Assembly: GCF_029269265.1 (NCBI RefSeq) | Contig: NZ_JARIXP010000001.1 | Span: 1,016,418 to 1,070,980 of the forward strand | DNA: 54,563 nucleotides | Source of the DNA: Rheinheimera sp. 1928-s | GTDB taxonomy: Bacteria > Pseudomonadota > Gammaproteobacteria > Enterobacterales > Alteromonadaceae | Reading direction: 5' to 3' | In this document: piece after piece, positions 53,912-54,563 of the stretch | How positions within the stretch are numbered: the stretch's first letter is position 1 | Layout: the number at the start of each line of letters is the position of its first letter | Notes under the pieces: model-generated | Told to the model about the DNA's origin: nothing | Seen by the model: the letters and a program-made list of their open reading frames with translations, nothing else | Database searches by the model: none | Translations under genes and position numbers: made by a program

Positions 53912-54563
53912 ATGTTAGATCTGGATATTTGTATCGTCGGCGCAGGCAGTGCGGGTTTAACCCTTGCATTATTGCTTGCCGACTCACCGCTTAAAATTGC
54001 CGTGCTGGATAAAGAACCGGCGCCAGAGCTTATAGCTCCCAGCTTAAAACGGGTTAGCGCGCTGAATCAGGCGTCAAAACGCTTGTTGAGTCAGCTTGGT
54101 GTTTGGCAGGACTTAACATCAGCTGCGCCTTACACCGATATGAAGGTATGGGAAGCCGATAGTTTTGGCCGTATCGAGTTTTCTGCGCTGGAGCAAGGTT
54201 GTGACGAGCTGGGCTGGATCGTGGATAACGAACAGCTGCGTGCCGTGCTTTACAGCAAACTGAAAAGCAAAACCAATGTCAGTTGCCTGTTTCAAAGCAC
54301 CATTTTAAATATCAGCAATAGCGAACAACAAAACCTGCTGACGCTGCAAGATCAAAGCCCAATGCTGTGCAAACTGCTGGTAGCGGCAGACGGCGCTAAC
54401 TCTTTTGTGCGCCAGCAACTGCAAATGCCTATCGCGTTTTGGGATTACCAGCATCAGGCCTTAGTGGCACAAATCCGCACTACTGAAGCTCATCAAAGCT
54501 GTGCCCGTCAGGTGTTTTTACCGACAGGCCCACTGGCGTTATTGCCATTAGCTGACCCGAATC
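53912..54563 (+). CDS. ubiI: Ubiquinone biosynthesis hydroxylase UbiI (VisC), N-terminal part
   Basis: 217 codons are visible and the gene runs off the window. It begins MLDLDICIVGAGSAGLTLAL with the FAD GxGxxG motif, then RVSALNQASKRLLSQLGVW and LLVAADGANSFVRQQL, the GD-type substrate/FAD motif. The paralogue order ubiH-ubiI matches E. coli, so UbiI/VisC is the best call; UbiF cannot be ruled out on this fragment alone. Confidence 0.85.
   Translation, partial: MLDLDICIVGAGSAGLTLALLLADSPLKIAVLDKEPAPELIAPSLKRVSALNQASKRLLSQLGVWQDLTSAAPYTDMKVWEADSFGRIEFSALEQGCDELGWIVDNEQLRAVLYSKLKSKTNVSCLFQSTILNISNSEQQNLLTLQDQSPMLCKLLVAADGANSFVRQQLQMPIAFWDYQHQALVAQIRTTEAHQSCARQVFLPTGPLALLPLADPN

Overview
The window looks like chromosomal DNA of a marine or freshwater gammaproteobacterium, most like Rheinheimera/Alishewanella or a near relative. 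This is inferred from gene content and order; no search was run. It carries several blocks that E. coli also has: the full hisGDCBHAFI operon, yoaA-tsaB-slp(yeaY)-fadD-rnd-minEDC-ycgL-ycgM-ycgN, cysZ/zipA-ligA, tRNA-Val genes beside gltX, serA-rpiA, and ygfA-6S RNA-zapA divergent from ygfB-pepP-ubiH-ubiI. Unlike E. coli it uses SMC rather than MukB (smc-zipA-ligA), and it has a large TonB-dependent receptor typical of Alteromonadales-like bacteria.

Layout. 1-2.8 kb: the tail of one S9 peptidase, a complete paralogous S9 peptidase, and a LURP-one-like protein. 2.9-10.35 kb (minus strand): the complete histidine operon, with a leader peptide containing six His codons, an attenuator hairpin and a promoter. 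10.5-13.6 kb: a small orphan protein, helicase YoaA and TsaB. 13.65-21.8 kb: an accessory block that separates tsaB from slp. It holds a second orphan protein, a TSUP permease, an SDR/DUF2878/chalcone-isomerase-like operon, a TonB receptor with a structured leader, and an alkaline phosphatase behind a good Pho box. 21.9-34.2 kb: slp, an exported methyltransferase-like protein, a hydrolase, a two-copy 72-bp hairpin repeat, fadD, rnd, a DUF4397 lipoprotein, minEDC, and the ycgL/lytic transglycosylase/ycgM/ycgN/MscS run. 34.2-43.7 kb: cysZ, smc, zipA, ligA, a DUF2919 protein, and a response-regulator/TPR protein whose phospho-acceptor Asp is replaced by Ser. 43.9-44.8 kb: four intact tRNA-Val(UAC) genes followed by a tandem array of repeats that each begin with the tRNA 3' end. 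45-54.6 kb: gltX, a DUF481 barrel, serA, rpiA, ygfA, 6S RNA, zapA, ygfB, pepP, ubiH and the start of ubiI.

Most genes are housekeeping: His and Ser biosynthesis, division-site placement and Z-ring assembly, chromosome condensation, DNA ligation, tRNA charging and t6A modification, fatty-acid activation and ubiquinone synthesis. No CRISPR array, prophage, integrase or restriction system was seen. The least ordinary signals are non-coding: the rtT-like tRNA-Val repeat array, two near-identical perfect palindromes sharing a GGGGTCAGA arm between convergent genes, the 72-bp tandem hairpin unit before fadD, and the his leader. Among proteins, the pseudo-receiver TPR protein and the exported methyltransferase-like protein stand out.
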